Below are positions 8,191 to 16,465 of a DNA stretch of 64,000 nt, piece by piece. Both the position numbers and the translations under genes were made by a program. Positions within the stretch are counted from its first letter, which is position 1; each line of letters begins with the position of its first letter. The notes below the pieces were generated by a model that had not been told where the DNA came from, did no database searches, and was given only the letters and a program-made list of their open reading frames with translations. The DNA lies in the NCBI GenBank assembly GCA_963796565.1, contig CAWCMA010000001.1:310001-374000 (forward strand), given 5' to 3'. Source of the DNA: JAKAVN01 sp963796565. Lineage in GTDB: Bacteria > Desulfobacterota > Binatia > Binatales > Binataceae.

Positions 8191-9711
8191 TTACGAATCG
8201 CGGACCGCCTCGCGCATCAGGCGCCCGTTCGGAGCGACAAACCCGACGTCGTGATCTGGTAGATCGCCCTCGCGACCACGCCTGGTCTCGGTCAGGTCAC
8301 GCGGGTCATTGCCGAACGTGTACACGCGCACCGGACCAAACCCCAGTTTCCGAACCGCCGCCAGCGCCGCCATCGCCAACGCGACCACCACGTCGATCTT
8401 GTGAGACTGCTTCTCCTTCGATAGCTTCCAGCCACGACCGCTTTCGCTTGCGACGGTCTGCAAGACGCTGCGGCGCATGTCGGGGTCGGGATAAACCATG
8501 AGCGCGCGCGAGCGGACTAGCTGGAAAAGATTCGACGCCACTTCGGTCAGCCCCGGCATAGTCTGGTTGTACGGCTCAATGGGAAGACCCTGCTTCTGCA
8601 AGCGCTGGATGATCGACTCGAGTTGCCACGGATCCGCCAGAATCTTGCGGATGCGATAGGCGCGCGACCGCTCGGTCAAAGTCGCGATAATCGTCGTCTC
8701 AAAATCCAGCGGATCGTCCGGCGAGGGACGAAAAACCTTGTGGTTCACCAGCCGCACCACGTGGCTGGCGTCGTGCGTGCAGGCAACCAGCGCGGTCTGA
8801 TCGTGTCTGACCGACGCGTCGAGGCCGATCCACACCGGCATCTCCGGCGCGTGCAGGGTCGGGTGTAGCGCGGCGCTGGTACACGCGTCCCAATCTTCCA
8901 TCGATACGAAGCTACTCGCGGCGGTTACCCACTGGTTTTGATAGAGCCGGGCGAAGGCGTTGGGACGCGAGCCTTCACGCATCTGGTCGAACCACTTGGC
9001 GGTCTGCCACGGCGCTCGCAGGTCGTGGGTCCAGTAACAAAGCATGCCACCGTTGGTATAGAGATCGGGCGCTAGGCGCTCGCCCGCGATGGCCCGCTTG
9101 TAGAGACCTTCGAGCAGGTCACTCTCCGTGACGAAGCCTGCGTAACTGACGGTCAGCCGGGCGCTGACCTTGCGCGTCGGGCTAGGTGCGCTTTCATCGA
9201 ATAAGCGGCGGGCGGACTCACTGACGTAGCCCCATAGCTCATCAAAGATCGTGAGACTGGGGTTGCTGCCGGCGAAGCCCGCGTAGTCGCTGGCACACGC
9301 CGCGATGAAACTGCCGGTGGTCCTGAACTCGATGCGGGCGGCAGTGATCTTCGTCGACGTCTTGAGGAACGGAGAGGCGAGTACCATGCGCCGGGCGGCC
9401 TCCCACACTCGGCTGGTGCTTTGCTCCAAATCGTTCGCCAGGCAATAAACCTCGGCCCACGGGCCACCGATGATCGCCGCCACGTAGATCGCCGCCATCG
9501 CGGCCAAGGCGGTCTTGCCGCTCTTCTTGGGTGCTGAGAACACGATCTCGGGGAACGGCAGGCGGCCGTCGCTCGTAAGCGTGAGCGCGCGCTGGAGGAA
9601 GTCGGCCTCCGCAGGGTACAACGCAAAGGTCTTGCCGGTCTGCGGGTCGCGCAAGCATTCGACCACGAACGCCACCGGGTCTCTGCGCCAGCGCTCGACC
9701 AGTGCCTTCAT
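8191..9711 (-). CDS. Phage terminase large subunit (TerL)
   Basis: TerL is the ATP-driven DNA-packaging motor and headful or site-specific nuclease. The 506-residue product has the Walker A-type SAPKKSGKT at residues 59-67, Walker B LTIFDE at 154-159, and an RNase H-fold nuclease with acidic residues in WIGLDAS (Asp-299), ILADPWQ (Asp-361) and KIDVVVALAMA (Asp-441). All motifs are intact, so the protein could be active. It overlaps the upstream 79-residue gene by 4 bp. A complete terminase in an element without capsid or portal genes would package DNA only with another phage's heads. Confidence 0.92.
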   Translation of the reverse strand: MKALVERWRRDPVAFVVECLRDPQTGKTFALYPAEADFLQRALTLTSDGRLPFPEIVFSAPKKSGKTALAAMAAIYVAAIIGGPWAEVYCLANDLEQSTSRVWEAARRMVLASPFLKTSTKITAARIEFRTTGSFIAACASDYAGFAGSNPSLTIFDELWGYVSESARRLFDESAPSPTRKVSARLTVSYAGFVTESDLLEGLYKRAIAGERLAPDLYTNGGMLCYWTHDLRAPWQTAKWFDQMREGSRPNAFARLYQNQWVTAASSFVSMEDWDACTSAALHPTLHAPEMPVWIGLDASVRHDQTALVACTHDASHVVRLVNHKVFRPSPDDPLDFETTIIATLTERSRAYRIRKILADPWQLESIIQRLQKQGLPIEPYNQTMPGLTEVASNLFQLVRSRALMVYPDPDMRRSVLQTVASESGRGWKLSKEKQSHKIDVVVALAMAALAAVRKLGFGPVRVYTFGNDPRDLTETRRGREGDLPDHDVGFVAPNGRLMREAVRDS

Positions 9712-9947
9712 GCGCTACTCTCCACGTCGTCGTCGTGCTCGATTAGGTCAGCGTCAGGGTCGTCGGGCGTGGGCTGCCGCTGGCCTATCGCGGCTGCCAC
9801 GATGCGCACGGCGGCGCTCAAGCGGGCGTCGGCGCTGTAGGACGCGCCACGCAGGCGAGGGTCGCCGTCCTTGCCGTAGGGGCTTAGGCGCTGATAGAGC
9901 GCGACCACGGCCTCGAGGACTTCGAAGATATCGTCGTTATCGATCAT
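9708..9947 (-). CDS. Hypothetical protein between TerS and TerL (79 aa)
   Basis: A small acidic protein (MIDNDDIFEVLEAVVALYQR at the start, an acidic tail DADLIEHDDDVESS). It overlaps the TerL start by 4 bp (ATGA type) and follows the small-terminase stop after 3 bp, so its translation is coupled to both. The sequence is helical and acidic with no recognised domain. An accessory terminase or regulatory role is inferred from position only. Confidence 0.6.
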   Translation of the reverse strand: MIDNDDIFEVLEAVVALYQRLSPYGKDGDPRLRGASYSADARLSAAVRIVAAAIGQRQPTPDDPDADLIEHDDDVESSA

Positions 9948-9950
9948 GAC

Positions 9951-10502
9951 TCACTCCCGCCCTCGGGCACTGAAACGCCACACAGGCGCTTTGGGAGGGT
10001 GCTGACCTACGGTCTCGGGCGGTCGAGGCCCACCACGCCCGCCGGAAGCGCGGGAATCGGCATCGTCGTCGCCCACCTCGGTGGTCTGCGCGTCCTCGAT
10101 CGAGCTCGCGAGTTGCGCCACGTCGAGCGCGTCGTTATCGCGGGAAGTCTTGAGCGCCTGTCTCGCCAGCGGCGTCATGCCGATCTCCCGGGTAAATGCG
10201 AGCTGGGCAAGCCGTATTTTGCGGTAATCATTGAGCAACCGGCGACCCTCGCCGGTGGTCTCATTAACGACGCCGGCCGCGCGCAAGGCAGCGAACGCCT
10301 GCCGCGCCAGAATCTCGAGTTCGCACCACGCCCTTACTGCCGGTTGATCGCTCGGCTCGAGCCATGGAACCACCGACCGCACCTTCGCGGCCAAGCGAAG
10401 GACCTGGCGGTCGCGAATCAATCGGGTGTTCACGGATCGCGCGTATACGGTCGAGCGTTCGTACACCCGCGGCGGGCTCTCATTATTCGACGTTGCATTC
10501 AT
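9951..10502 (-). CDS. Phage terminase small subunit, P27-like
   Basis: The 183-residue protein has the layout of the P27-type small terminase: an N-terminal helical region containing WLEPSDQPAVRAWCELEILA, a middle RLLNDYRKIRLAQLAFTREI and then GMTPLARQAL, the family's usual end before a disordered tail. Small terminase subunits recognise the packaging site and recruit TerL. The last 60 residues are Gly/Pro/Asp-rich and probably unstructured. It is the first gene after the origin region and heads the packaging block. The call rests on motif resemblance and on the adjacent TerL. Confidence 0.75.
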   Translation of the reverse strand: MNATSNNESPPRVYERSTVYARSVNTRLIRDRQVLRLAAKVRSVVPWLEPSDQPAVRAWCELEILARQAFAALRAAGVVNETTGEGRRLLNDYRKIRLAQLAFTREIGMTPLARQALKTSRDNDALDVAQLASSIEDAQTTEVGDDDADSRASGGRGGPRPPETVGQHPPKAPVWRFSARGRE

Positions 10503-10987
10503 GGCGCATACATTAGCACGGTTACGGCGGGAAACCTCAACGTTCTAACGTCTTTTCTCAGTCCGACCCTATGATGCTTAATCATATGACCGTCTAAAAC
10601 AGGCGAAAATACCACGAAATCGAGGGTGATCACGATAAACGGGAGATTGCACCCCCAGGGGGTGGGAAAATTCCGCTCGGCTGGCACCCCCCTCTGTTTC
10701 GGTCCACGTCACGAACCCTTTCCGGTATCGTGATAAGTTCGACAAGTTTGACAAGTTATTGCAGTCCGGGTTTTTGACCGACGTTTTTTTGCAAATAACT
10801 TGTCGAACTCGCCGAGAGGTAAGACATAGAGACCGTGCTCTCACAGCACACCATAGGATAATATAGATAAATAAAGAGAATATCTCTTTTTATGTGTAGA
10901 GATCTCGACAAGTTCGACAAGTTAGACATGTTGTTCTTGACAAGTTTCGGTTTTCGAGGGTTTCGCATGACAAGTTTTCAGCCCTCT
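10503..10987. other. Putative replication origin with 9-bp iterons and an AT-rich core
   Basis: This 485-bp gap between TerS and the primase gene carries at least eight close copies of the 9-mer GACAAGTTN. Three stand in tandem at about 10732-10758, one is inverted at about 10797-10809, a cluster (two exact, one variant, one exact) lies at about 10905-10949 and one more near 10969. Between the clusters, line 10861-10920 has only 17 G or C in 60 bases and includes the inverted repeat AAAGAGA-ATA-TCTCTTT (10873-10889). Iterated sites flanking an AT-rich stretch next to a replication gene are the usual form of an iteron origin. No protein is convincing here. Confidence 0.65.
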
Positions 10988-13870
10988 TCACCGGGTTCCC
11001 GCCCGGTCGTTTTGTTGACCTCGAAGAACCCTCGGGTTGATGTCGTAGACGGTCGTCTTCTGCGGCCCGCGTCTCGCCCCGGTCGATAAAGGTCTGGGCG
11101 CGACCACGCCGCGTTTGGCCAAGTCCGTCAGCGCGGCCTCGATGATTTCGGCGTTCTCGAAGATCGTCGGGTGTGCGCGCTGAATCTCGCGCGTTTTGAT
11201 CGGCCCGGCGATCTCACCCTTGAGAATTTTCTTGTAAAGGGCGTCCGCTTTGCGCTCGCTGGGTCGACGGCGTGACAGTGGCGAGTAGACGCGAAGCGCG
11301 TGTGTCGCCAGCACCTTGCAGGTCTTGCGCGCGACCGTGATCGCTTCGAGCGAGACGGGCTTGCTCGTGGCCTTTCCCCCCGCGTGCTCGCACAGGTGGT
11401 GGATGAGAGCGAGCGCCGGGAGCAGGGACTTATATTTTGCGAAGTGCGACGTGAGCGCCGGGTGCTCGTCTATGTCGCGGGACTTCTCATCGAGTTCGCG
11501 AAAATACTGGTTCATAATTTCTTGTGCTGCCGCGCTGAAGCCGACGTAGGGCATCCCATCGGGATCGTGCGGATCGATTTGGGGATCGAGACGGTCGCGG
11601 ACGAGCATGTTGTCGAGGGTGCGGAAAAGTTCGAGCACCTTCGGATAGGTACTGTCGTTGCGCGGGGTATCTTTGCCGACGCCCGACTTCAGCGGATCGG
11701 GCCAGACCGCGAGTTGGAAGCGTTGCATCAAACCGTCGTCTTCTCGGCCCTCGCCGAACACGTCACGCATGTAGGCGGTCAAAGGTCCAGGCGTGATCGA
11801 ACCCGTCATCGCGATAAACAGGGGCGGGAGGTGAACCGATCCGCGCGACAAGGTATCGTAGGAAAACGCCTTCGTCCCGTGCCACGCTTCCATGAAAAAC
11901 TGTCGGTCGGTCTCGTGGCCCTTGCGTTCGAGCCCACGAAAGAACGCGCTGAACTCGTCCCGGTAAAACAGGAAGCCGTTAGGATTTTCTTTGACGATCA
12001 TCCCGAGTTTTTGCACAGTCGAGTCATTGACTATGTAACGGCGCTCGGTTGGTTCTTCGGGTTCCGGCTCTTTAAACTCTTGCTCCTTGGACTCGGCAAG
12101 ACTTTTTCGTTTCTCCCACGCGCGGTGCTCCTCCTCCCACATAGGGTGCGCGCTTATAAAGTTGCGAGACGAGTCGACGGCGAGACGACGGAGCGGGCGC
12201 ATGGCGGAATTCATCGGCGGCGACTTCAGCATCCCGGACGCGCCAATAACCAGCGACCAGATCACAGGTGCGACGATGAAGTCGAGATCGTGACGCTTCG
12301 GGCGGATACCGATCTTTCGCCCGATCACGCTCGACAACTCAGCCATGATCGCCGCGTAGGGGACGGCGAGCGGTGCGCCCGCATATTCTGCGATGTCGCT
12401 AGCCCACGCGCGTAACGGCTCGGGAATGAGATCGTCCGTGATCTCCAGAACATCAGGAAGCGGCGGAATGAGCGGATCCGGGTCGGGCCACTCGGGTATT
12501 TCGATCTTTGCGCGCAGGCCTTTCCCCGCGCCGTTCTTTGCCGATCCTTGACCGTTGCGGCTGGGCTCATAGTCCGCGTGCGCGCGTGCGCGTTCAGCGT
12601 TCTCCTCGTCGTTTCCGGTGATCTCGAACTCGTCGCGCACAGAGGGTGCATAGAACTCCGTCATCCCGCTGAGCGCCTTATCTATTGTGCGCGCTCGATA
12701 GTCGGAGCGATCCCATTTCGACCTCTCGCCCAACGCCGAGGACGAGAAAAGACGTTCGGCCTGCGCGGTGTTGCCCTGGCTGTAAAAGAGGAGGTGATGC
12801 AGCAAGGCGAGGTCGGCGGCACTGTGATCGTCGTGATGCGCACTCAAGTCGCCCCGATCGTAGAGCGCAGAAAAGTCACTCCCGTTTTTCGCCCGTCGCG
12901 CGATGTCCAGGATCACCGAGTCATCGAGATTCAACGTCTCGGTATTTGCGCGCCGGGGCTTCTGCGGCTCGGGCTTGGGAAAGTATTTCGCGAGCAGTTC
13001 ATCGAGCGCCGGCTGACACGCGATAATGGTGGCGGGCGATCCTGGCAGATGGTGCCCGGTGACTGTGAGGTAGCGGCCTTTATCGTAAACCTCAAGCACC
13101 CCAGTCCCGTCCGGTCCGAGGCCGCCCTTCTTGTGTCCCGTATCGGGAAGCGCGCCTTGCGCGAAGACGCGCAAGCCGGTGCCGCTCGGGCTGATCTCGG
13201 TATAGCTGGCAACCAGTTCGAGCAAGCCTTGCGCCCACGGGGCGACTGTTTTCGTGGCCGGGTCGTAACAGTGATCGATGTCGACGCCGAAAAGCAGATC
13301 GTCGGGTGCCAGCGCATATCCGATCCCTTCCCAACCGCCGCGCTGGTATGCGGCGACCACGGTCTCGAAGCTGCTCCATGTCTCAGGATTGGTCGAACTC
13401 GCGAGCGCGCCGTTGGGCTGGAACGGCGGCTTGGTCCATTTGCCGCCGCCTTTGCCCTTCGCATCCCACACGTATCGCCACAGCACCCATTGCGCCCGTG
13501 CCGTGAGCCTCGTCGGGATCGCGTCGAGCACGGGGGGGAGCGCTTTTGGCTTCGGTGTCGGCGTCGCTTCCTCGCAGCGGTTCGGTGACTGGGCGGGTTC
13601 CGCCCCGTCGCCGTTGGCTACGATCGCGACCTCGACGCGGATCGGTCGGCCGTAAAACTCGCTCGCCAGCGCGCCAATCGACGCCCGGTTGTCGTTGAGA
13701 TAGCGGATGTAGATGTCGTTGAGCGGGATGACCCGCAGCAAATCGCCCTCGAGCGCCAGGGTCGCGCCTTGCTCGAGGAAGCCGGCGAGGGCGGCGCGCC
13801 GTCGGCGAATGTGGTCGCGCAGCCCCTCTTCCTGCGGCCGCCGTGGTTGTTGTATCGTAGGAGCCGTCAC
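10988..13870 (-). CDS. Primase-polymerase / helicase (NrS-1-like PrimPol with DUF3987 domain)
   Basis: This is the element's replication protein. The start is GTG 13870, preceded by AAGGAGG four bases upstream; a longer reading to 14083 would run through another gene and lacks this site. It gives 960 residues. Residues 120-295 resemble NrS-1-type primase-polymerases: ARAQWVLWRY, NPETWSSFET, catalytic FGVDIDH with Asp-197 and Asp-199, and SPSGTGLRVFA. From about 480 a DUF3987-type helicase domain follows, with a P-loop GASGMLKSP (543-551) and a Walker B-like FLFYRDEFSAFF (Asp-Glu 638-639). The gene ends beside the iteron region. Primase and helicase activity are inferred from motifs. Confidence 0.8.
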   Translation of the reverse strand: MTAPTIQQPRRPQEEGLRDHIRRRRAALAGFLEQGATLALEGDLLRVIPLNDIYIRYLNDNRASIGALASEFYGRPIRVEVAIVANGDGAEPAQSPNRCEEATPTPKPKALPPVLDAIPTRLTARAQWVLWRYVWDAKGKGGGKWTKPPFQPNGALASSTNPETWSSFETVVAAYQRGGWEGIGYALAPDDLLFGVDIDHCYDPATKTVAPWAQGLLELVASYTEISPSGTGLRVFAQGALPDTGHKKGGLGPDGTGVLEVYDKGRYLTVTGHHLPGSPATIIACQPALDELLAKYFPKPEPQKPRRANTETLNLDDSVILDIARRAKNGSDFSALYDRGDLSAHHDDHSAADLALLHHLLFYSQGNTAQAERLFSSSALGERSKWDRSDYRARTIDKALSGMTEFYAPSVRDEFEITGNDEENAERARAHADYEPSRNGQGSAKNGAGKGLRAKIEIPEWPDPDPLIPPLPDVLEITDDLIPEPLRAWASDIAEYAGAPLAVPYAAIMAELSSVIGRKIGIRPKRHDLDFIVAPVIWSLVIGASGMLKSPPMNSAMRPLRRLAVDSSRNFISAHPMWEEEHRAWEKRKSLAESKEQEFKEPEPEEPTERRYIVNDSTVQKLGMIVKENPNGFLFYRDEFSAFFRGLERKGHETDRQFFMEAWHGTKAFSYDTLSRGSVHLPPLFIAMTGSITPGPLTAYMRDVFGEGREDDGLMQRFQLAVWPDPLKSGVGKDTPRNDSTYPKVLELFRTLDNMLVRDRLDPQIDPHDPDGMPYVGFSAAAQEIMNQYFRELDEKSRDIDEHPALTSHFAKYKSLLPALALIHHLCEHAGGKATSKPVSLEAITVARKTCKVLATHALRVYSPLSRRRPSERKADALYKKILKGEIAGPIKTREIQRAHPTIFENAEIIEAALTDLAKRGVVAPRPLSTGARRGPQKTTVYDINPRVLRGQQNDRAGTR

Positions 13871-13932
13871 CGATCCTCCTTCAGGCCCGAGGGCGGAAAT
13901 CAGCCGCCGCTCTCGGGCGCCACGCCCACAGG

Positions 13933-14184
13933 TTAAAAAGAGTCGTCGTCGCTTGCGGCTGCGGGCTGCCGCGCGTAGCCATCCTTCGCCTTCACGCTGA
14001 GCGTCAGGAATTTTGTGCCGGTGCGCCCGACCTTCAGCCACGAGTTCAGAAACCATTGCGTGCGCGTCTGACATGCCGGGCAAATCGAATCCAAGTCGCC
14101 GGTGTAGTCGGCGTGCTTGGGCGACACCTTGCGGTCGTTCCTAAACAGAATTCCGCTGTTCGGATAGTCTTTTTCGTTGGCCAT
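13933..14184 (-). CDS. Small phage-type zinc-binding-like protein (83 aa)
   Basis: The protein starts MANEKDYPNSGILFRNDRK, a beginning shared by small proteins of many phages and plasmids, and contains a single CPAC pair (ICPACQTR) and a WFLNSWLK segment, probably a small beta-rich fold. I chose ATG 14184, with GGAG about 13 bases upstream. The same frame is open to an ATG at 14271 that overlaps the HTH gene's stop (TGATG), which would add 29 residues. Function unknown; position suggests an early regulatory or replication accessory role. Confidence 0.6.
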   Translation of the reverse strand: MANEKDYPNSGILFRNDRKVSPKHADYTGDLDSICPACQTRTQWFLNSWLKVGRTGTKFLTLSVKAKDGYARQPAAASDDDSF

Positions 14185-14270
14185 CGTCGTCGTTCGTCTC
14201 CTAAAGAATTCTTTGTCACGCCAACCGAGCCACTTATCGAGGGCTCGGCTGATCACTGCCGCCCTGTCCA

Positions 14271-14483
14271 TCACTGCTCGCCGGCGCGCATCCTCGTGGC
14301 CAAAAATTCGCGCACCGCCTCAACCGGATATCGCGCGCGACGGTTCACCAGCGCATAGCGTGGGCCGCAGCCGGCGCTACGCCATCGCGAAACGGTTTGC
14401 ACGGTCACACCAAGGGTGTCGGCCAGTTGACGCGAGGTCATGAATTGGTCGAGCTCGGCAGCGCGATGCTGTTCGATGTCCAC
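14271..14483 (-). CDS. AlpA/excisionase-like HTH protein (70 aa)
   Basis: A 70-residue protein made almost entirely of one winged-helix DNA-binding motif: MTSRQLADTLGVTVQTVSRW is helix-turn-helix, followed by the beta wing RYALVNRRARYPVEAVREFL. This is the HTH_17 / AlpA-Xis pattern found in excisionases and phage-island activators. A 22-bp perfect palindrome lies 34 bp before its start and is a plausible operator. It sits upstream of the 83-residue gene and the primase gene, so control of the replication block is likely. Confidence 0.8.
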   Translation of the reverse strand: MDIEQHRAAELDQFMTSRQLADTLGVTVQTVSRWRSAGCGPRYALVNRRARYPVEAVREFLATRMRAGEQ

Positions 14484-14516
14484 GGCTTAATTTTCCGAGC
14501 GCGCGATACCGAGCGA

Positions 14517-14538
14517 AAGTTGTGCAATTGCACAACTT
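14517..14538. promoter_or_regulatory. 22-bp perfect palindrome upstream of the HTH gene
   Basis: Two 11-base arms, AAGTTGTGCAA and TTGCACAACTT, abut with no spacer, and symmetry stops exactly at both ends. It lies 34 bp upstream of the minus-strand HTH start and just beyond the end of the 241-residue gene at 14551. A site of this length and symmetry before a DNA-binding protein gene is best read as an operator. Confidence 0.6.
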
Positions 14539-14550
14539 AAAATTCACGTT

Positions 14551-15276
14551 TTATGGCGTCTTGTTGAAGTTTCGTAGCTCTAGTCGCGCAGCGTCAGGGA
14601 GCGGGCCGACGCCGAGCGGCACCGGCGGCAAAACCAGATCGGGCGGTGCGCGCCAAACGAGCGCGGGATCGAGCAACGGCAGCCCCCCTCGCGTGGTACG
14701 GCCCGGCCTGCCGATGGGCGGACACCAGCTCGCGGCCGCTTTGGTCAGCGAGTGGGAGGCCGACAGCAACCCCAGCAGGTCATTGGGACGGCCCTCGGGG
14801 CCAATCACAGCGCCGCATTCGCGCATGGAGGTCCACGCCGCGCGCAAAGGCGCGATGCTTTTGTATGTCCCCCAAATCGCCCATAACCAGCGCGCGCTGG
14901 TCGGCAATTTCCTGCCGAGGGAATCGCGTTTACCCCGCCAGGCGCGCCCATGCAGATAGATCGCGCGATTGATCGTGGCCTCAGCGCGCGAATGAATTGC
15001 CAGGCCCAGAACGCTGGTTAGCAATTCGCCCGCGACCCAGGCTTCGTGGTGGCGGCGCTGGCCCGCCTCGTCCCATCGCCACGCAGACTGCGCAGGTTGT
15101 TTCAGGCGGGCATCTCGGGAGCCGCGCTCGATCAACGCTCGACTGACTATCGCGACGCAGTAGTCAATCCGTGCTTGCGAGTCGAGCGGAAAAAGCATCG
15201 TTGCATAAATCATCGGCCACGCATTCGGCACCAGGTTGCCGCGGCCGTCGCTAATCGCCAGAATACGCGCGCTCAC
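14551..15276 (-). CDS. Hypothetical protein (241 aa)
   Basis: Translation most likely starts at GTG 15276, whose GTGA overlaps the stop of the preceding 82-residue gene. A longer frame to 15543 would shadow that gene and is very Arg-rich, so I reject it. The product contains LVPNAWPMIYATMLFPLDSQ, a Trp-rich middle (ARWLWAIWGTYKSIAPLRAA) and a Pro-rich tail. It looks soluble and helical with no signal peptide. No family is recognised. It is translationally coupled to its neighbour and belongs to the early gene block. Confidence 0.6.
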   Translation of the reverse strand: MSARILAISDGRGNLVPNAWPMIYATMLFPLDSQARIDYCVAIVSRALIERGSRDARLKQPAQSAWRWDEAGQRRHHEAWVAGELLTSVLGLAIHSRAEATINRAIYLHGRAWRGKRDSLGRKLPTSARWLWAIWGTYKSIAPLRAAWTSMRECGAVIGPEGRPNDLLGLLSASHSLTKAAASWCPPIGRPGRTTRGGLPLLDPALVWRAPPDLVLPPVPLGVGPLPDAARLELRNFNKTP

Positions 15277-15521
15277 AGGTTCTCGCCTCGCTCGCGCAGC
15301 TCGAGCGCGAGCAGCAAACGCACGCATGCGTGCGCGAGATCGTCGTCGTCGCCGCGCGCGCCGACTAAGTATTTTGTTAAATGTTCCATCGCGCGCACGC
15401 CGTGGTCGCGGACCCGCAGATTCGTCCAATGATTCGAAGCTCCGCGCGGGTGCGTCTTTTCGCCCTCGCGAAGAATAACCGCCACCGTTCTCAGCGCGCG
15501 GCGCAACTCGGAAGCATCCAT
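15273..15521 (-). CDS. Hypothetical protein (82 aa)
   Basis: A short helical protein beginning MDASELRRALRTVAVILREG with an acidic run (RGDDDDLAHACVRLLLALEL) near the end. The ATG at 15521 has AAGGA about 8 bases upstream, better than the earlier ATG at 15563. It overlaps the next gene by 4 bp. The pattern of two regular helices is like small phage regulatory proteins, but no family can be named. Confidence 0.6.
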   Translation of the reverse strand: MDASELRRALRTVAVILREGEKTHPRGASNHWTNLRVRDHGVRAMEHLTKYLVGARGDDDDLAHACVRLLLALELRERGENL

Positions 15522-15604
15522 TAGCCAGTCCTTGCGCCTGCACGGCACGAAGTTAGTACACACTTTCCGTTGCCAATTCGAGGACTGCCCCTCAACACCA
15601 TCGA

Positions 15605-15624
15605 ATGTCCATCGCGATGGACAT
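15605..15624. promoter_or_regulatory. 20-bp perfect palindrome between HTH gene and 82-aa gene
   Basis: Arms ATGTCCATCG and CGATGGACAT abut directly and symmetry ends at both outer bases. It lies in the gap between the stop of the second HTH gene (15646) and the start of the 82-residue gene (15521). No T-run follows on either strand, which argues against a terminator and for an operator. Confidence 0.55.
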
Positions 15625-15645
15625 ATCTCATCGCCGGCGCAGACA

Positions 15646-15852
15646 TCAGTCGATCTCGCGATTCGGCGTGACGGCGCAACGCGATAGCCACGAATCCAAA
15701 TCGCTGCGCCGATAGCGCACGACCCTTCCGCTATAGCGCAAAAACGTCGGGCCTACTTGGCCGCGATATCTCCACCCTTCGAGTGTGCGCGCGTCGATCT
15801 GCAAATACGTGGCCGCTGCTTTGGTATCGAGCAATTCATCTTTCTCAGGCAT
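15646..15852 (-). CDS. AlpA-like HTH DNA-binding protein (68 aa)
   Basis: Starting at ATG 15852 (AGGAGG seven bases upstream) the protein is 68 residues. It reads LLDTKAAATYLQIDARTLEG then WRYRGQVGPTFLRYSGRVVR, the HTH_17 / AlpA form of winged helix used by excisionases and satellite activators. An upstream in-frame ATG at 15879 is less well placed. The region just before it carries the 27-bp direct repeats with palindromic cores, so it may autoregulate. This is the second protein of the type in the element. Confidence 0.8.
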   Translation of the reverse strand: MPEKDELLDTKAAATYLQIDARTLEGWRYRGQVGPTFLRYSGRVVRYRRSDLDSWLSRCAVTPNREID

Positions 15853-15921
15853 GTGGCGCCTCCTAAGTAGGTATGCCACCTAGTATACGAACTGGAGGGC
15901 CTGATGTGAGGCTGGGAATGC

Positions 15922-15948
15922 AGAAAGTGTCGCAGCAGCGTACGCTAA
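15922..15948. repeat. 27-bp direct repeat, copy 1, with palindromic core
   Basis: This 27-bp block is identical to 15963-15989, at a period of 41 bp. Its core AGCGTACGCT (15937-15946) is a perfect 10-bp palindrome. It lies in the promoter region of the HTH gene at 15646, between that gene and the 160-residue gene. Confidence 0.75.
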
Positions 15949-15962
15949 CGCGTCAGTCGGTG

Positions 15963-15989
15963 AGAAAGTGTCGCAGCAGCGTACGCTAA
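15963..15989. repeat. 27-bp direct repeat, copy 2, with palindromic core
   Basis: This is the second identical copy of the block at 15922-15948. It overlaps the stop codon of the gene at 15986-16465. The AGCGTACGCT palindrome is at 15978-15987. Two identical sites four helical turns apart suggest cooperative protein binding, or recombination-directionality sites. Confidence 0.75.
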
Positions 15990-16465
15990 TGCGCCGCCGG
16001 CTTGTCGGGAAACCAGCGAGCGACAGTCGACCGATGGGCCTTCAGCTCGCGGCCGATCTCGGCTTTGATTTTTTTATCGCTCTTCCTCGGGCTTGCCGCC
16101 CTCTTCTGCTCAAACAGTTTTAGGGCCTTCCGCTTGCGGGACGGTCGTGGACTGGACGCGCCGGGGCTTGCGCGCTCACTGCCCAGGCGAAGCAGCAGTT
16201 CGACTATCTCGGGGAAGATAAGGAGCGCGTCGTTTTCGTGGGCGGGAGCAAACGCGGGGCTGCGCTGAGCGCGGTCGAGCGCGGCGGTGGCGCGCTGACG
16301 GGCAATAAACAGGTCGAGCGCAAGTTTGCGGAATTCGGCACCCTGATGCCGGCACAGAGTGGCGTCCGCGCGCTTGTGTACCTGACCAAGAATCGCGCGC
16401 AGGCGCGTGTGCAGGTCGGTCGCCGGGTCACTGTTGTCTACTGGCGGCTTACGCGCGGCGGCCAT
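15986..16465 (-). CDS. Hypothetical protein with putative C-terminal DNA-binding helices (159 aa)
   Basis: From ATG 16465 (GGGAGG about nine bases upstream) the protein has about 159 residues. The N-terminal part is helical (LHTRLRAILGQVHKRADATL and RQRATAALDRAQRS), and the middle is Ser/Pro/Arg-rich. The end, KKIKAEIGRELKAHRSTVAR, looks like a small helix-turn-helix that recognises DNA. It overlaps the end of the integrase gene by 17 bp, so the two are probably translated together. A regulator of integration or early transcription is a reasonable inference, not shown. Confidence 0.55.
   Translation of the reverse strand: MAAARKPPVDNSDPATDLHTRLRAILGQVHKRADATLCRHQGAEFRKLALDLFIARQRATAALDRAQRSPAFAPAHENDALLIFPEIVELLLRLGSERASPGASSPRPSRKRKALKLFEQKRAASPRKSDKKIKAEIGRELKAHRSTVARWFPDKPAAH

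Noticed and set aside
10732..10976. Repeats could be a CRISPR array
   Set aside because: Units are only 9 bp, often in direct tandem without spacers, and no cas gene is near.
15277..15543. N-terminal extension of the 241-residue protein
   Set aside because: It shadows the well-supported 82-residue gene, is extremely Arg-rich, and the GTGA coupling at 15276 explains the start.
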